NCBI GenBank assembly: GCA_035192965.1
Contig: CP136571.1
Coordinates: 3,800,501 to 3,864,500, forward strand
Length of the DNA: 64,000 nucleotides
Direction of reading: 5' to 3'
Source: Fuscovulum sp.
GTDB taxonomy: Bacteria > Pseudomonadota > Alphaproteobacteria > Rhodobacterales > Rhodobacteraceae
The notes beneath the pieces are model-generated. The model saw nothing but the letters and a program-made list of their open reading frames with translations, did not search any database and was not told the origin of the DNA. This document shows, piece after piece, positions 1 to 8,635 of this stretch (its first letter is position 1; every line of letters begins with the position of its first letter). The translations under genes and the position numbers were made by a program.

Positions 1-1301
1 TACGCTCCTTCTCGACATCCACCTCGGTGACCGATGCCTTGACGGTGTCGCCCTTGCGATAGTTCGCAATGGCATCCTCGCCACGCTGGTCCCAGGACAG
101 GTCCGAAAGGTGGACCATGCCGTCGATATCGTTGTCGAGGCCGACGAACAGACCGAATTCGGTGATGTTCTTGACTTCGCCCTCGATGACCGACCCAACC
201 GGATGGGTTTCGGCGAACACTTCCCACGGGTTGCGCATGGTCTGCTTCAGACCCAGCGACACGCGGCGCTTGGCGCTGTCGATTTCCAGCACCATGACAT
301 CCACTTCCTGCGAGGTGGACACGATCTTGCCGGGATGCACGTTCTTCTTGGTCCAGGACATTTCCGACACGTGGACCAGACCCTCGACACCGGCTTCCAG
401 CTCCACGAAGGCGCCGTAATCGGTGATGTTGGTCACGCGGCCCTTGTGGACCGAACCCAGCGGATAGGCACGCTCAACAGCATCCCACGGATCGGCCTGC
501 AGCTGCTTCATGCCCAGGCTGATACGATGGGTTTCCTTGTTGATCTTGATGACCTGCACCTTGATCGTCTCGCCGATGGCAAGGATTTCCGACGGGTGGT
601 TCACACGGCGCCATGCCATGTCGGTCACGTGCAGCAGGCCGTCCACGCCGCCCAGGTCGACGAAGGCACCGTATTCGGTGATGTTCTTCACGACGCCGTC
701 GATGGTCTGGCCTTCGGTCAGGTTGCCGATAACCTCGGCGCGCTGCTCGGCACGCGATTCCTCAAGGATCGCACGGCGCGAGACAACGATGTTGCCACGG
801 CGACGGTCCATTTTCAGAATCTGGAACGGCTGCTTCATGCCCATCAGCGGGCCAGCATCACGCACCGGACGGACGTCAACCTGCGAACCCGGCAGGAACG
901 CAACAGCGCCGCCCAGATCGACAGTGAAGCCGCCTTTGACACGACCGAAGATCGCGCCTTCGACGCGGGTCTCCGAAGCATAGGCCTTTTCAAGACGGTC
1001 CCACGCCTCTTCGCGGCGGGCCTTCTCACGGCTGATCTGCGCTTCGCCGCGGGCATTTTCCACGCGGTCCAGATAGACCTCAACCTCGTCGCCCACATTG
1101 ATGTTGGGCTGTTCACCGGGGTTGGCAAATTCCTTCAGATCGATGCGGCCTTCCATCTTGTAGCCGACATCGATGATGGCCTGGCCCGCCTCGATGGCGA
1201 TGACCTTGCCTTTGACAACCGTTCCCTCTTCGGGGGTGTCAATCTCGAAGCTCTCCTTCAGGAGGGCTTCAAATTCTTCCATAGCGTTTTTCGCGCACAT
1301 A
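1..1301 (-). CDS. rpsA: 30S ribosomal protein S1 (3' end outside window)
   Basis: Encodes the N-terminal ~433 residues of ribosomal protein S1, the RNA-binding protein that helps dock mRNA on the 30S subunit. The reverse-strand translation shows successive S1 (OB-fold) repeats, with typical stretches such as VKGKVIAIEAGQAIIDVGY, ITEYGAFVDLGGVDGLLHV and ITDYGAFVELEAGVEGLVHV. Alphaproteobacterial S1 is usually about 555-560 aa, so roughly the last fifth lies beyond the window edge. I chose the ATG at 1301 (MCAKNAMEEF...) because AAAGGA lies about 10 nt upstream; the internal ATG at 1283 (MEEFEALL) is the alternative. In many relatives rpsA directly follows cmk. Here a DUF6614-like gene, an RNA ligase and an SDR gene separate them. 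Confidence 0.97.
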
Positions 1302-1433
1302 TGCAGTTCGTCCTTTATCATGGTTTTCTGGCCATGCGGTTGGCTCCGCCGGTCTTTGTGGCATCCCGTCCGCAAATACCGGCCCGCCCCGGAAAACCGG
1401 CAACAGGCGCGACTCTGCCTCTCGGATGGGGGG

Positions 1434-1462
1434 CCTATAGTCGCTTGAGGTCAGGAAAACAA
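1434..1462 (-). promoter_or_regulatory. candidate sigma-70 promoter of rpsA
   Basis: On the reverse strand TTGTTT (1462-1457) is followed after 17 bp by TATAGG (1439-1434), a fair -35/-10 pair. It would give an rpsA leader of about 125 nt. It is the best promoter-like sequence in this gap, but it was found by eye only. Confidence 0.35.
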
Positions 1463-1752
1463 GCGTCAAGCGCCCGCCTCACCCCGCCCGGCGCCACCTC
1501 GCCGCCCGCTGTCCCGGGCCTGCCCCCCACCAACCGCATCCCCGGCCCACGGTCCAGCCTCCCGTCGCCCCCGCACCATCCGGCCCGCGCCCCCGCCACG
1601 CAGCGCCGCCCTGCGAAGCAAGCCACAGGATCAAACCGGCCGCGCTAACGAAAACAGGGCCTTGGTCGTATTAACAAAAACGCAGGCTCTGGGCTGGCAT
1701 CCTGTGCAGCGATCCCAAGGACGGGATTCGCAATCCGTAGGGGAGGTTGATC
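1463..1752. other. intergenic region between rpsA and the DUF6614-like gene
   Basis: With the promoter region, the whole gap between the rpsA and DUF6614-like starts is about 450 bp. It is C-rich and has no convincing coding frame: a long plus-strand open frame through it is the antisense shadow of rpsA. Stretches such as gtattaacaaaaacgcagg near 1668-1685 are AT-richer and probably carry the promoter for the gene starting at 1753. Confidence 0.5.
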
Positions 1753-2103
1753 GTGAACGTTTACCATTGCTTGATCGAGCTGAAATCAGGGGCGCGCGCG
1801 CTGTCCTTTGCCCATTCTGTTGAACTTTGGCTTGACCATCTGACCAAGCTTGAACTGGTCTCCGGCTGGCGCCTCATGCGCCGCAAATTCGGCCTTGCCT
1901 CCGGCCGCCACACCGATTTCGTGCTGGAGATCGAAATCAAGGGCATGGCCGCCCTCGACGACGCCTTCACCGCGCTGGCCGACGCCGACGATCACGCCGT
2001 CCAACTCTACGAGAAAATGCACGCCATGATCGAAAGCGCCGAAATCGGCCTCTACCGCCCCTACCCCGACCCCGCGCAGAGAGAGCGCATCGCGCTGATC
2101 TGA
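1753..2103 (+). CDS. DUF6614-like small cytosolic protein
   Basis: A 116-residue protein of unknown function. It begins MNVYHCLIELKSGARALSFAH and resembles the short DUF6614 family proteins I know from Rhodobacterales; that assignment is from memory and moderate. There is no signal peptide or membrane segment. It looks like a compact alpha/beta, ferredoxin-like fold with a D/E-rich middle. I chose GTG at 1753 because GGGAGG ends 6 nt upstream; an in-frame TTG at 1747 sits too close to that site. It is a single-gene unit divergent from rpsA, and nothing nearby indicates its role. Confidence 0.7.
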   Translation: MNVYHCLIELKSGARALSFAHSVELWLDHLTKLELVSGWRLMRRKFGLASGRHTDFVLEIEIKGMAALDDAFTALADADDHAVQLYEKMHAMIESAEIGLYRPYPDPAQRERIALI

Positions 2104-2134
2104 CAGGCGCCCTCCAAGCCCAGTCTTCTACCCG

Positions 2135-2173
2135 TCCCGGCCCTGAGCCGGGACCTCCCCCACCACCCGCGCC
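2135..2173. repeat. left copy of a 39-bp repeat flanking the RNA ligase gene
   Basis: The segment TCCCGGCCCTGAGCCGGGA followed by CCTCCCCCACCACC reappears in the same orientation at 3031-3069 with only a few differences. Its first 19 bp form a hairpin (TCCCGGC/GCCGGGA). The two copies bracket the RNA ligase gene. Confidence 0.75.
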
Positions 2174-2307
2174 CCCCCTCCAGGAGGCCCCTGATCAAGT
2201 CCGGGGCGGGGTCTCCCTGCACATTGAGAAAGAGCGCTTCTTTGCCCAAAGCTGATGCCAGAGGCTCCGGGCAGACTGATCGGCGGCTATGCGGACGAAG
2301 CGGACGT

Positions 2308-2928
2308 TCAATCGGCTAGTCGGTTTGCGATGAGTTCGGCCTTCATCCAATGTATCTCCGACTGGACATGTCCCTCCCTGACGTATTTGCCCACTCGTTC
2401 TGGCATGGCCGTTTCTGCAAATGCATCAGCTATTCTGGCGACGAAACCCTCTTGCGTACTCAGGTCGAGCGTCTTTGCAAGATCATCAAACAGGCCATGC
2501 AGGTAGAGGCCGCGATAGAGTGTCGGGACGGGATGGATACCCAGTTCTTCAAACCGCGCTAACGTCTGATCCCACCCCTGCACCTCGCCGCCGATAATCC
2601 AGGCAAAGCCAAGAAAGTATGAGGGTAGCGCATCGTAGGCGACAGAATGACGGGCGAAAAGGTTTTCTCCAACGATGCGCTCGCCCTCACTCAGGTAAGG
2701 CGCGACGCCTGCCGCGAACGCCTTCAGCCAATCGCGGGAAGGATGATAGCGGCTGTCAGGGCTTCGGGCATGTGATCCAGCCCGATGGATGGTCGTATTC
2801 TCCCCATCCATCTTCTCGGTTACGACGAGATCATCCACCATCAGCCCATTCAGGGAGGGCATGATTTTGTCGTCACTCGTCGCACCGGGTGAGATCGGAA
2901 GATGAAAGGTGCGACCGTATTTCTTCAT
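2308..2928 (-). CDS. RNA ligase family protein (Rnl2-like nucleotidyltransferase)
   Basis: A 206-residue stand-alone nucleotidyltransferase of the RNA ligase family (PF09414-like). The AMP-accepting motif I is EKMDGEN with Lys39 as the predicted adenylylated residue. RIVGENLFARHS (about 85-96) corresponds to the motif III area, EGFVARI (160-166) to motif IV and KYV (181-183) to motif V. It is shorter than T4 Rnl2 because it lacks a C-terminal domain, so it should ligate RNA ends or nicks, or repair tRNA, with an unknown partner. The ATG at 2928 starts MKKYGRTFHLP; an extension to 3042 has no family similarity. It interrupts the usual cmk-rpsA neighbourhood and is flanked by direct repeats, suggesting it is accessory. 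Confidence 0.85.
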   Translation of the reverse strand: MKKYGRTFHLPISPGATSDDKIMPSLNGLMVDDLVVTEKMDGENTTIHRAGSHARSPDSRYHPSRDWLKAFAAGVAPYLSEGERIVGENLFARHSVAYDALPSYFLGFAWIIGGEVQGWDQTLARFEELGIHPVPTLYRGLYLHGLFDDLAKTLDLSTQEGFVARIADAFAETAMPERVGKYVREGHVQSEIHWMKAELIANRLAD

Positions 2929-3030
2929 ATGGAAACCATAGCATAGCAGACTGACCGTCCGCAAAGGGCTCTTTGCGCCAGTCCATTTGTCAAAGACTTG
3001 GACGTGACGGTGCCCTACGGAAACGTCCCT

Positions 3031-3069
3031 TCCCGGCCCCAAGCCGGGACCTCCCCCGCCACCAGCGCC
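3031..3069. repeat. right copy of a 39-bp repeat flanking the RNA ligase gene
   Basis: Same element as 2135-2173, same orientation: TCCCGGCCCCAAGCCGGGA followed by CCTCCCCCGCCACC. The differences are at the hairpin loop and a few positions of the tail. Confidence 0.75.
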
Positions 3070-3170
3070 CTACGCCCGCCCAAAGGTCCCGGAACAACCA
3101 CAGCGCGGGTTCACCTTTGTGCCCCCCCGCACCCTTAACCACGATCCCCACCCCCACCCTGCCCAAATCG

Positions 3171-3215
3171 GTATGCACGCCCGTCTGCACAGCGCGCTGC
3201 ACAGGCGGGCTGCAC
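3171..3215. repeat. 12-bp-period iteron, copy 1
   Basis: On the plus strand GTATGCAC, GTCTGCAC and CGCTGCAC follow each other at exact 12-bp spacing, with a fourth GCTGCAC after 13 bp. Read from the stop codon of the SDR gene (minus strand), the unit is GTGCAGAC/GTGCATAC, as in the copies near 22753 and 50429. Confidence 0.7.
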
Positions 3216-3276
3216 AGTCGCCAACGGCGCTTCCCGCCAAAAACCCTTGGATTCCCGCCAGTTAACCCTGATGCCC

Positions 3277-4053
3277 TCAGGGCATCAACTGCCCACCATT
3301 CACCTCGATCACCTGTCCGATGACATACCCCGACAGGCTGGCACAGGCGAGAAACAGGTATGCCCCCACACAATCCTCGGCCACACCCAGCCGCCCGGCC
3401 GGGATCGTGGCCAGCTGCGCCGTCAACTGCGCCTCGGTCGAATAGCGCTCATGGAACGGCGTCGTGATCACCCCCGGTGCCACGGCATTCACCCGAATAC
3501 CGAACGGAATCAACTCCTTGGCCATCCCCCGCGTCACGTTATGGACGAAGGCCTTGGACGAACCATACAGCCCCGCCCCGCCCGAAGCCCCATTGCGCGC
3601 CGCGACCGATGTGGTGTTGATGATGAACCCACCCCCCGCCGCCTTCATCGGGGCCACGGCGGCCTGCGACGCCACCACCACCGACCGCGCGTTCAGGTCC
3701 ATGATCTCATCATAATCTTGTTCAGAAACATCGGCATAGGGCACCCGCCGCACCATTCCCCCGGCGTTATTCACCAACCCGTCCAGCCCCCCGAACGCCG
3801 CCACCGCCTGCTCCACCGCCGACCGCGCCCCGGCACCAGACCCCACATCCGCACGGATCAGAACCGCCTCGCCCCCCGCCGCGCCGATCTCGTAAGCCAC
3901 GGCTTTTGCTGCATCTTCCGACGCATTGTAATGCAACCCCACCCGCGCGCCCTGCGCGGCAAAGGCCCGCGCCAGCGCCGCCCCGATGCCGGTGGATGCC
4001 CCCGTGATCAGCACCGCCTTGCCCGCCAGTTCCGGCAACCGCATCCCCGTCAT
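3277..4053 (-). CDS. SDR family NAD(P)-dependent oxidoreductase
   Basis: A 258-residue classical short-chain dehydrogenase/reductase. The Rossmann glycine motif TGASTGIG is at 17-24, NNAG at 95-98, the catalytic Ser at about 149 and the YxxxK pair at Tyr163/Lys167. The C-terminus has the usual GQVIEVNGG segment. The substrate cannot be read from sequence: 3-oxoacyl-ACP reductase (FabG-like) and sugar/polyol dehydrogenases share this pattern. Its ATG overlaps the cmk stop codon (ATGA at 4050-4053), so it is translationally coupled to cmk and very likely the last gene of an aroA-cmk-SDR transcript. Confidence 0.9.
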   Translation of the reverse strand: MTGMRLPELAGKAVLITGASTGIGAALARAFAAQGARVGLHYNASEDAAKAVAYEIGAAGGEAVLIRADVGSGAGARSAVEQAVAAFGGLDGLVNNAGGMVRRVPYADVSEQDYDEIMDLNARSVVVASQAAVAPMKAAGGGFIINTTSVAARNGASGGAGLYGSSKAFVHNVTRGMAKELIPFGIRVNAVAPGVITTPFHERYSTEAQLTAQLATIPAGRLGVAEDCVGAYLFLACASLSGYVIGQVIEVNGGQLMP

Positions 4054-4643
4054 GTCCGCTCTCCCAGTTTTTGTTCCACAAGCGATATGGCCCGCGCCAC
4101 CGCCTCATCCACCGACAACACACTGGTATCCATCACAAAAGCTTCCGCCGCCGCCCTGAGCGGCGCATCCGCCCGCCCCATGTCGCGCGCATCCCGCTCC
4201 TGCACTTCGGCCAAAACGCGGGCCTCATCCCCGCCCACTTCAAGCCACCGCCGATGCGCCCGCACCTCGGCACTGGCGGTGACGTAGAGCTTCACCTCCG
4301 CCTCCGGACAGATCACCGTGCCGATATCGCGCCCGTCCAGCACCGCGCCCCCTTCGGCCCGGGCAAAGCGGCGCTGAAATTCCACAAGCGCCGCGCGCAC
4401 TTGCGGGATCACCGCCACCCGTGATGCCGCCTGCCCCGCCTCCAGCGACCGCAGATCGTCCCGCGCCAGATCGCTTGGCACCAACCCTTCCGCCGCCGCA
4501 ACGGGATCGCCGCCCTTGGCCCCCACCGCCCGATAAAGCAGCCCCGTATCCAGATGCGCAAACCCGAACCGCGCCGCCACAGCCCGCCCGATCGTGCCCT
4601 TGCCCGCCGCTGCCGGCCCGTCAATCGCCACCGTGAAGATCAC
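4050..4643 (-). CDS. cmk: cytidylate kinase
   Basis: (d)CMP kinase phosphorylates CMP/dCMP with ATP for pyrimidine nucleotide supply. The protein (197 aa) begins [17 protein letters not shown] with the P-loop GPAAAGKGT, and carries [14 protein letters not shown] and [13 protein letters not shown] typical of Cmk. I chose GTG at 4643 because AAGGGG lies 6 nt upstream and the family N-terminus begins exactly here; the open frame extending to 4760 runs into the intergenic repeat. The gene lies 94 bp after aroA and overlaps the SDR start by 4 bp. The order aroA-cmk-(rpsA) is typical of Alphaproteobacteria. Confidence 0.96.
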   Translation of the reverse strand: MIFTVAIDGPAAAGKGTIGRAVAARFGFAHLDTGLLYRAVGAKGGDPVAAAEGLVPSDLARDDLRSLEAGQAASRVAVIPQVRAALVEFQRRFARAEGGAVLDGRDIGTVICPEAEVKLYVTASAEVRAHRRWLEVGGDEARVLAEVQERDARDMGRADAPLRAAAEAFVMDTSVLSVDEAVARAISLVEQKLGERT

Positions 4644-4653
4644 CGCAAGCCCC

Positions 4654-4684
4654 TTCATCTTGGCCCAAATACCCTCGGGGGTGA
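4654..4684 (+). repeat. 31-bp conserved intergenic element, copy A
   Basis: CATCTTGGCC followed by CAAATACCC and GGGGGTGA matches the element at 49632-49662 at all but about three positions. In both places it is followed by two G/C-rich hairpins. Here it occupies the cmk leader, read antisense to the gene. Confidence 0.7.
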
Positions 4685-4736
4685 GCCCCGCAGGGGCGAG
4701 GGGGCGGACAGCCCCCTGATTTTTCGCAGAAAAATC
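4685..4736. terminator. three back-to-back hairpins 3' of aroA
   Basis: Consecutive inverted repeats: GCCCC-GCA-GGGGC region (4685-4697), GGGGGC-GGACA-GCCCCC (4700-4716) and GATTTTTC-GCA-GAAAAATC (4718-4736). They sit immediately after the aroA stop codon on the minus strand. They may act as a terminator or RNA stabiliser between aroA and cmk; none has a clear poly-U tail on the minus strand. Confidence 0.6.
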
Positions 4737-4737
4737 G

Positions 4738-6084
4738 TTACCCGCGTTCCAGCGCAGCACCCAGCCCCGTCATCAATCCCTCGAAGATCGGGAATGAGGT
4801 CAGGATGGGAGATGCATCATCGACCGACACCGCCGCCTTTGCCGCCATCCCGCAGACAAGGAAACTCATCGCGATCCGGTGGTCCAGATGCGTGGCGCAG
4901 GTCGCCCCGCCCGGCACGCCGCCCGCGCCCATGCCGTGCACAATCAGCGTATCCTCATCTTCCTCGACCTTCACGCCACAGGCCTCAAGCCCCCGCGCCA
5001 TGGCATCGATCCGGTCGCTTTCCTTGACCCGCAATTCCTTGACGCCGCGCATCACCGTCTTACCGGTGGCAAAGGCCGCCACCACTGACAGGATTGGATA
5101 TTCGTCGATCATACTGGGCGCGCGCTCTTCCGGCACTTCGATGCCCCGCATGTCGCCGCTGAACCGCACGCGCAGGTCGGCCACCGGCTCGCCCCCTTCT
5201 TCGCGCGGGTTCTGGAATTCGATCTCCGCCCCCATCTCGACCAGCGTCAGATAAAGCCCGTTCCGCGTCAGGTTCTGGCTGACGCCGGGAACCATGATGT
5301 CAGACCCTTCTACGATCAACGCCGCGCACACCGGAAAGGCCGCGGATGAAGGATCACGCGGCACGGCCACAGTCTGGGGCCGCAGTTCCGGCCGTCCGGT
5401 CAGGGTGATGACATTGCCCTCGCCCGTCTTCTCCACCGTCAATTCTGCGCCAAAGCCCAGCAGCATCCGCTCGGAATGGTCCCGCGTGGGTTCCCGTTCG
5501 ATCACCACGGTCTGCCCCGGCGCGTTCAGCCCCGCCAGCAGCACCGCCGATTTCACCTGCGCCGACGCGACAGGCAGGGCATAGCGCACCGGCACCGGGT
5601 TGGCCGCGCCGACCACCGTCATCGGCAGCCGCCCACCCTGCCGCCCATAGGCGCGCGTCCCGAACAGGCTCAGCGGATCGGTCACCCGCCCCATCGGCCG
5701 CTTGCGAAGGCTGGCATCCCCCGTGAAGGTCGCCGTGATCGCGCTGGTGGCCATGGTCCCCATGATCAGCCGCACACCCGTGCCGCTGTTGCCGCAGTCG
5801 ATCACATCCGCAGGTTCGCGGAACCCGCCCACACCCACGCCATGCACCGACCATTCGCCTTGCCCGTGCCGCGTCACCTCGGCCCCGAAGGCCCGCATCG
5901 CCTTGGCCGTGTCCAGCACGTCCTGCCCTTCCAGAAGGCCGGTCACCCGCGTCTCGCCCACCGCCATCGCGCCAAAGATCAGCGCGCGGTGGCTGATGGA
6001 TTTATCCCCCGGCACTTCAGCCCGGCCCTTCAGCGGGCCCGATTTGCGGGCGGTCATGGGTTGCGCTTCGCCGTGGCCGGACAT
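4738..6084 (-). CDS. aroA: 3-phosphoshikimate 1-carboxyvinyltransferase (EPSP synthase)
   Basis: Sixth step of the shikimate pathway, joining shikimate-3-phosphate and PEP. The 448-residue protein shows the substrate motif GDKSISHR (26-33), [54 protein letters not shown] and LRVKESDR. Overall it resembles the class II (CP4-like) enzymes, but it has Gly (GNSGTG) where the glyphosate-insensitive CP4 enzyme has Ala (GNAATG). The ATG at 6084 has GGGAG 7 nt upstream; the longer open frame to 6294 has no family similarity. It is probably the first gene of the aroA-cmk-SDR unit, divergent from the metallo-hydrolase gene. Confidence 0.97.
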   Translation of the reverse strand: MSGHGEAQPMTARKSGPLKGRAEVPGDKSISHRALIFGAMAVGETRVTGLLEGQDVLDTAKAMRAFGAEVTRHGQGEWSVHGVGVGGFREPADVIDCGNSGTGVRLIMGTMATSAITATFTGDASLRKRPMGRVTDPLSLFGTRAYGRQGGRLPMTVVGAANPVPVRYALPVASAQVKSAVLLAGLNAPGQTVVIEREPTRDHSERMLLGFGAELTVEKTGEGNVITLTGRPELRPQTVAVPRDPSSAAFPVCAALIVEGSDIMVPGVSQNLTRNGLYLTLVEMGAEIEFQNPREEGGEPVADLRVRFSGDMRGIEVPEERAPSMIDEYPILSVVAAFATGKTVMRGVKELRVKESDRIDAMARGLEACGVKVEEDEDTLIVHGMGAGGVPGGATCATHLDHRIAMSFLVCGMAAKAAVSVDDASPILTSFPIFEGLMTGLGAALERG

Positions 6085-6199
6085 GGTCTTCTCCCTGAGG
6101 CATCGGCACGCCTGATAGCGCAAGCGCAGGGGCCGGTCCATGCCCCGCTTTCCGCCGCAAAAGGCTTGAACCTGCCGCAGCGCGGCGCATATCCGAAAG

Positions 6200-7264
6200 A
6201 TGAACCGACGCAGCTTTTTCAAACGCAGCGCCCTGCTCGCCCTTGGCGGGGCCCTTGCCGCGACCGGAGCCTTCGCCTTGAGCCCTGCCCGCAACCGCTA
6301 TTACTCCGGCCCACCCGCCCATAACTTTGACGGCACGCGCTTCTTCAACCCCGGCGGCGCCGCGCCCAAAGGGTTTGGCGACGTGTTGAAATGGCAGGCG
6401 GGCGGCGGACGCACGCCATGGCCCGAAGGCATCGCCGTCACGCCCACCAGACCCGCGCCCAAAGTGGATGACATGACCATCACCATGGTCGGTCATGCCA
6501 CGCTGCTGGTGCAGGTGGCGGGGCTGAACCTGCTGACCGATCCGGTCTGGTCGCTGCGCGCCAGCCCGTTTTCCTTTGCAGGTCCGAAACGCGCCACCGT
6601 TCCCGGCATCCGCTTTGAACACCTGCCCCGGATCGACGCGGTCCTGCTGAGCCACAACCACTACGATCACCTCGACCTTGAAACGCTGGCTCGGCTCAAG
6701 GCCGCGCATGACCCCTTGGTGATTACGCCTTTGGGCAATGACGCAATCATCCGCGACGCGGTGCCCGACATGCGCGTGCAGACCGGGAACTGGGGCGACA
6801 CCGCCCGCATCGGCCCGGCCACCGTTCATTTCGAACCCTGCCACCACTGGTCTGCGCGCGGCACGCGTGACCGGTCCATGGCGCTGTGGGCAGCCTTCGT
6901 GATCGACACTCCTGCAGGCCGCATCCACCATATCGGTGACACCGGCTTTGATCAGGGTCGACCCTATCGCCATATCTCGGAAAAGCACGGCCCCATCCGC
7001 GCCGCGATCCTGCCAGTAGGGGCCTATGAACCCCGCTGGTTTATGCGCGATCAGCATCAGGACCCGGCCGAGGCGGTGGAGGGGTTCCTGCTCTCTGGTG
7101 CGGCCCATGCCGTCGGCCACCATTGGGGCACCTTCCAACTCACCAATGAGGGCCGCGAAGCCCCGCCTCGCGAACTGGCAGCGGCACTCGCCCAGCGCGG
7201 CCTTTCGTCCGACCGCTTCCGCCCCCTCGCCCCCGGCGAGGCATGGGCGATTCCGCAAATCTGA
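6200..7264 (+). CDS. Tat-exported MBL-fold metallo-hydrolase (NAPE-PLD/UlaG-like)
   Basis: A 354-residue metallo-beta-lactamase-fold hydrolase. The N-terminus [16 protein letters not shown] is a twin-arginine signal, so it is probably exported folded to the periplasm with its metals. The metal-binding motif is SHNHYDHLD (HxHxDH), with a preceding [10 protein letters not shown] strand, an [10 protein letters not shown] segment, HIGDTGFD, and a C-terminal GHHWGTF typical of the N-acyl-phosphatidylethanolamine phospholipase D-like branch. The true substrate is unknown. Its stop codon (7262-7264) directly abuts the trmB stop codon (7265-7267), so the genes are convergent with no spacer. Confidence 0.88.
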   Translation: MNRRSFFKRSALLALGGALAATGAFALSPARNRYYSGPPAHNFDGTRFFNPGGAAPKGFGDVLKWQAGGGRTPWPEGIAVTPTRPAPKVDDMTITMVGHATLLVQVAGLNLLTDPVWSLRASPFSFAGPKRATVPGIRFEHLPRIDAVLLSHNHYDHLDLETLARLKAAHDPLVITPLGNDAIIRDAVPDMRVQTGNWGDTARIGPATVHFEPCHHWSARGTRDRSMALWAAFVIDTPAGRIHHIGDTGFDQGRPYRHISEKHGPIRAAILPVGAYEPRWFMRDQHQDPAEAVEGFLLSGAAHAVGHHWGTFQLTNEGREAPPRELAAALAQRGLSSDRFRPLAPGEAWAIPQI

Positions 7265-7975
7265 TCAGCCCTGCCGACGGAAGGTCAGGTAATGCGGCGC
7301 GCGCCCCTCGCGCAGCGCCTTTTGTTCATAGCGGGTTGAAATCCAGTCGTCCCACGCCCCGCCCGGCCCGGCCTGCGCGATCAGATCAAACCCCGCGACA
7401 GGCACCTCTTCCAGCGTCTGGCGCACGTAATCGGGTATGTCCGTCGCCACCCGGAATTCCGACCCTGGGATCATCACACGCGCCAGCAACGCCAGATAGC
7501 CCGGCGTCACGAACCGCCGCCGATGGTGCCGCGCCTTGGGCCAGGGGTCGGGATAATTCAGGAAGCACTTCGCCACCGAAGCGGCAGGCAGCACGTCAAA
7601 CAGATCGCGCACATCGCCGGGATGGATCATCAGATTGGTCACCCCCGCCGCCCGTATCTTGCCCAGCAGCATCGCAATCCCGTTCACGAACGGCTCACAT
7701 CCGATGATCCCGATGTCCGGGTATCGCGCGGCCATATGCACCAGATGCTCGCCGCCGCCGAACCCCACCTCCAGCCAAACAGGCCTCCCCCCGAACAGCG
7801 CCACCGGATCGATCGGCGCGCGGGCGGGGTTGTCCTCGACCGTCACCCCCGGCAGCGACAGCTTGCCCAGATCCTCGGCCAGATAGGTTTTCTGGCTCGT
7901 GCGCAGCGTCTTGCCATGCACACGGCCATAGAAATTGCGGCGCGGCGCGGTGCTTTCGGGCGTTTCGGTCATCAT
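7265..7975 (-). CDS. trmB: tRNA (guanine-N7-)-methyltransferase
   Basis: Makes m7G46 in the tRNA variable loop using SAM. The 236-residue protein has the SAM-binding motif VGFGGGEHLVHMA, the acidic strand IIGCEPF, the PDPWPKARHHRRRFV signature of TrmB, and ISTRYEQKALREGR near the C-terminus. Two adjacent ATGs (7975, 7972) share a GGGACAG upstream; the exact start is uncertain by one residue. In relatives trmB follows metK directly. Here a VOC gene and a serine hydrolase gene have been inserted between them. Confidence 0.96.
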   Translation of the reverse strand: MMTETPESTAPRRNFYGRVHGKTLRTSQKTYLAEDLGKLSLPGVTVEDNPARAPIDPVALFGGRPVWLEVGFGGGEHLVHMAARYPDIGIIGCEPFVNGIAMLLGKIRAAGVTNLMIHPGDVRDLFDVLPAASVAKCFLNYPDPWPKARHHRRRFVTPGYLALLARVMIPGSEFRVATDIPDYVRQTLEEVPVAGFDLIAQAGPGGAWDDWISTRYEQKALREGRAPHYLTFRRQG

Positions 7976-8038
7976 CTGTCCCTTTGGATTGCGCGCGACC
8001 TATCCGCCCCCGCGCCCCAAGGTCAAGCCTGCGAGGGC

Positions 8039-8479
8039 TCAGCCCTCCAATGGCCGTTCGCCGATCCGCTGGGCCACCATCACCAGATAGCCATCCGGGT
8101 CTTGCACCAGAAACTCCTGCTGCCCGCCCATCCGGTCGCCCCAATCGCGCCACTTCTCGCGCGGCTCCACATAGAACGGCACCCCCGCACCGCGCACCTT
8201 CGCCTCAGCGTCCCGCGCATCGCGCACATAGACCTGCACCACCAGCCCCCGGCCAAAGGGGGCCTCCATCGGCCCGGTTTCCCAATCGCCGTCGCGCTGA
8301 TAGATCATCACTTGCGCCCCATCGGGATGGGCCAGACAGGCCAGTTTCTGCGCGGGTCGCTCAAAGGCCAGGCCAAAGCCCAACACCCCGGTCCAAAAGG
8401 CGTAGGAGGCGGCGTAATCCGTGACCATCATTTCGGCCATCCCCATGGCCCAAGGCTCGGGCGGTGCACCAACCCCCAT
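8039..8479 (-). CDS. VOC superfamily protein (glyoxalase/bleomycin-resistance type)
   Basis: A 146-residue vicinal-oxygen-chelate protein with paired beta-alpha-beta-beta-beta modules: MAEMMVTDYAASYAFWTGVLGFG at the start and DAEAKVRGAGV plus QEFLVQDPDGYLVMVAQ in the second half. Such proteins bind or modify small molecules; the substrate cannot be inferred. ATG 8479 has AGGAG about 8 nt upstream; internal ATGs at 8446 and 8437 are possible. It lies 63 bp upstream of trmB on the same strand and could be cotranscribed with it. Confidence 0.85.
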   Translation of the reverse strand: MGVGAPPEPWAMGMAEMMVTDYAASYAFWTGVLGFGLAFERPAQKLACLAHPDGAQVMIYQRDGDWETGPMEAPFGRGLVVQVYVRDARDAEAKVRGAGVPFYVEPREKWRDWGDRMGGQQEFLVQDPDGYLVMVAQRIGERPLEG

Positions 8480-8635
8480 CAGACCCGCTCCTGCCGCTGC
8501 ATCGTCATTGCGTCCAATCCCTCATCCCTTCCCCAACTCCCCCACCCTCGCACAGGCCCACGCGCCCCGCCACCACCCCTTGCCTCTGCCCCCGCGAACG
8601 CCCATCCTGCGCCCGTTTCATAGCCTGAGGTACCA

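Larger units (their letters stand above)
2929..3276. other. 348-bp intergenic region between the SDR and RNA ligase genes
   Basis: No coding frame is supported here. It holds the right copy of the 39-bp repeat (3031-3069), a 12-bp-period iteron (about 3171-3215) just downstream of the SDR stop codon on the minus strand, and presumably the promoter of the RNA ligase gene. Confidence 0.6.

Noticed and set aside
110..1648. 512-codon open frame on the plus strand
   Set aside because: It is antisense to rpsA; its translation is His/Arg/Asp-rich without any family features, while the reverse strand gives clear S1 repeats.
3171..3215. Iterons as a plasmid-type replication origin
   Set aside because: No rep or par genes are nearby, three copies are scattered 3' of chromosomal housekeeping genes, and there is no AT-rich unwinding region.
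4644..4760. N-terminal extension of Cmk from an ATG at 4760
   Set aside because: The extension overlaps the intergenic repeat and hairpins; GTG 4643 has a proper ribosome binding site and matches the family start.
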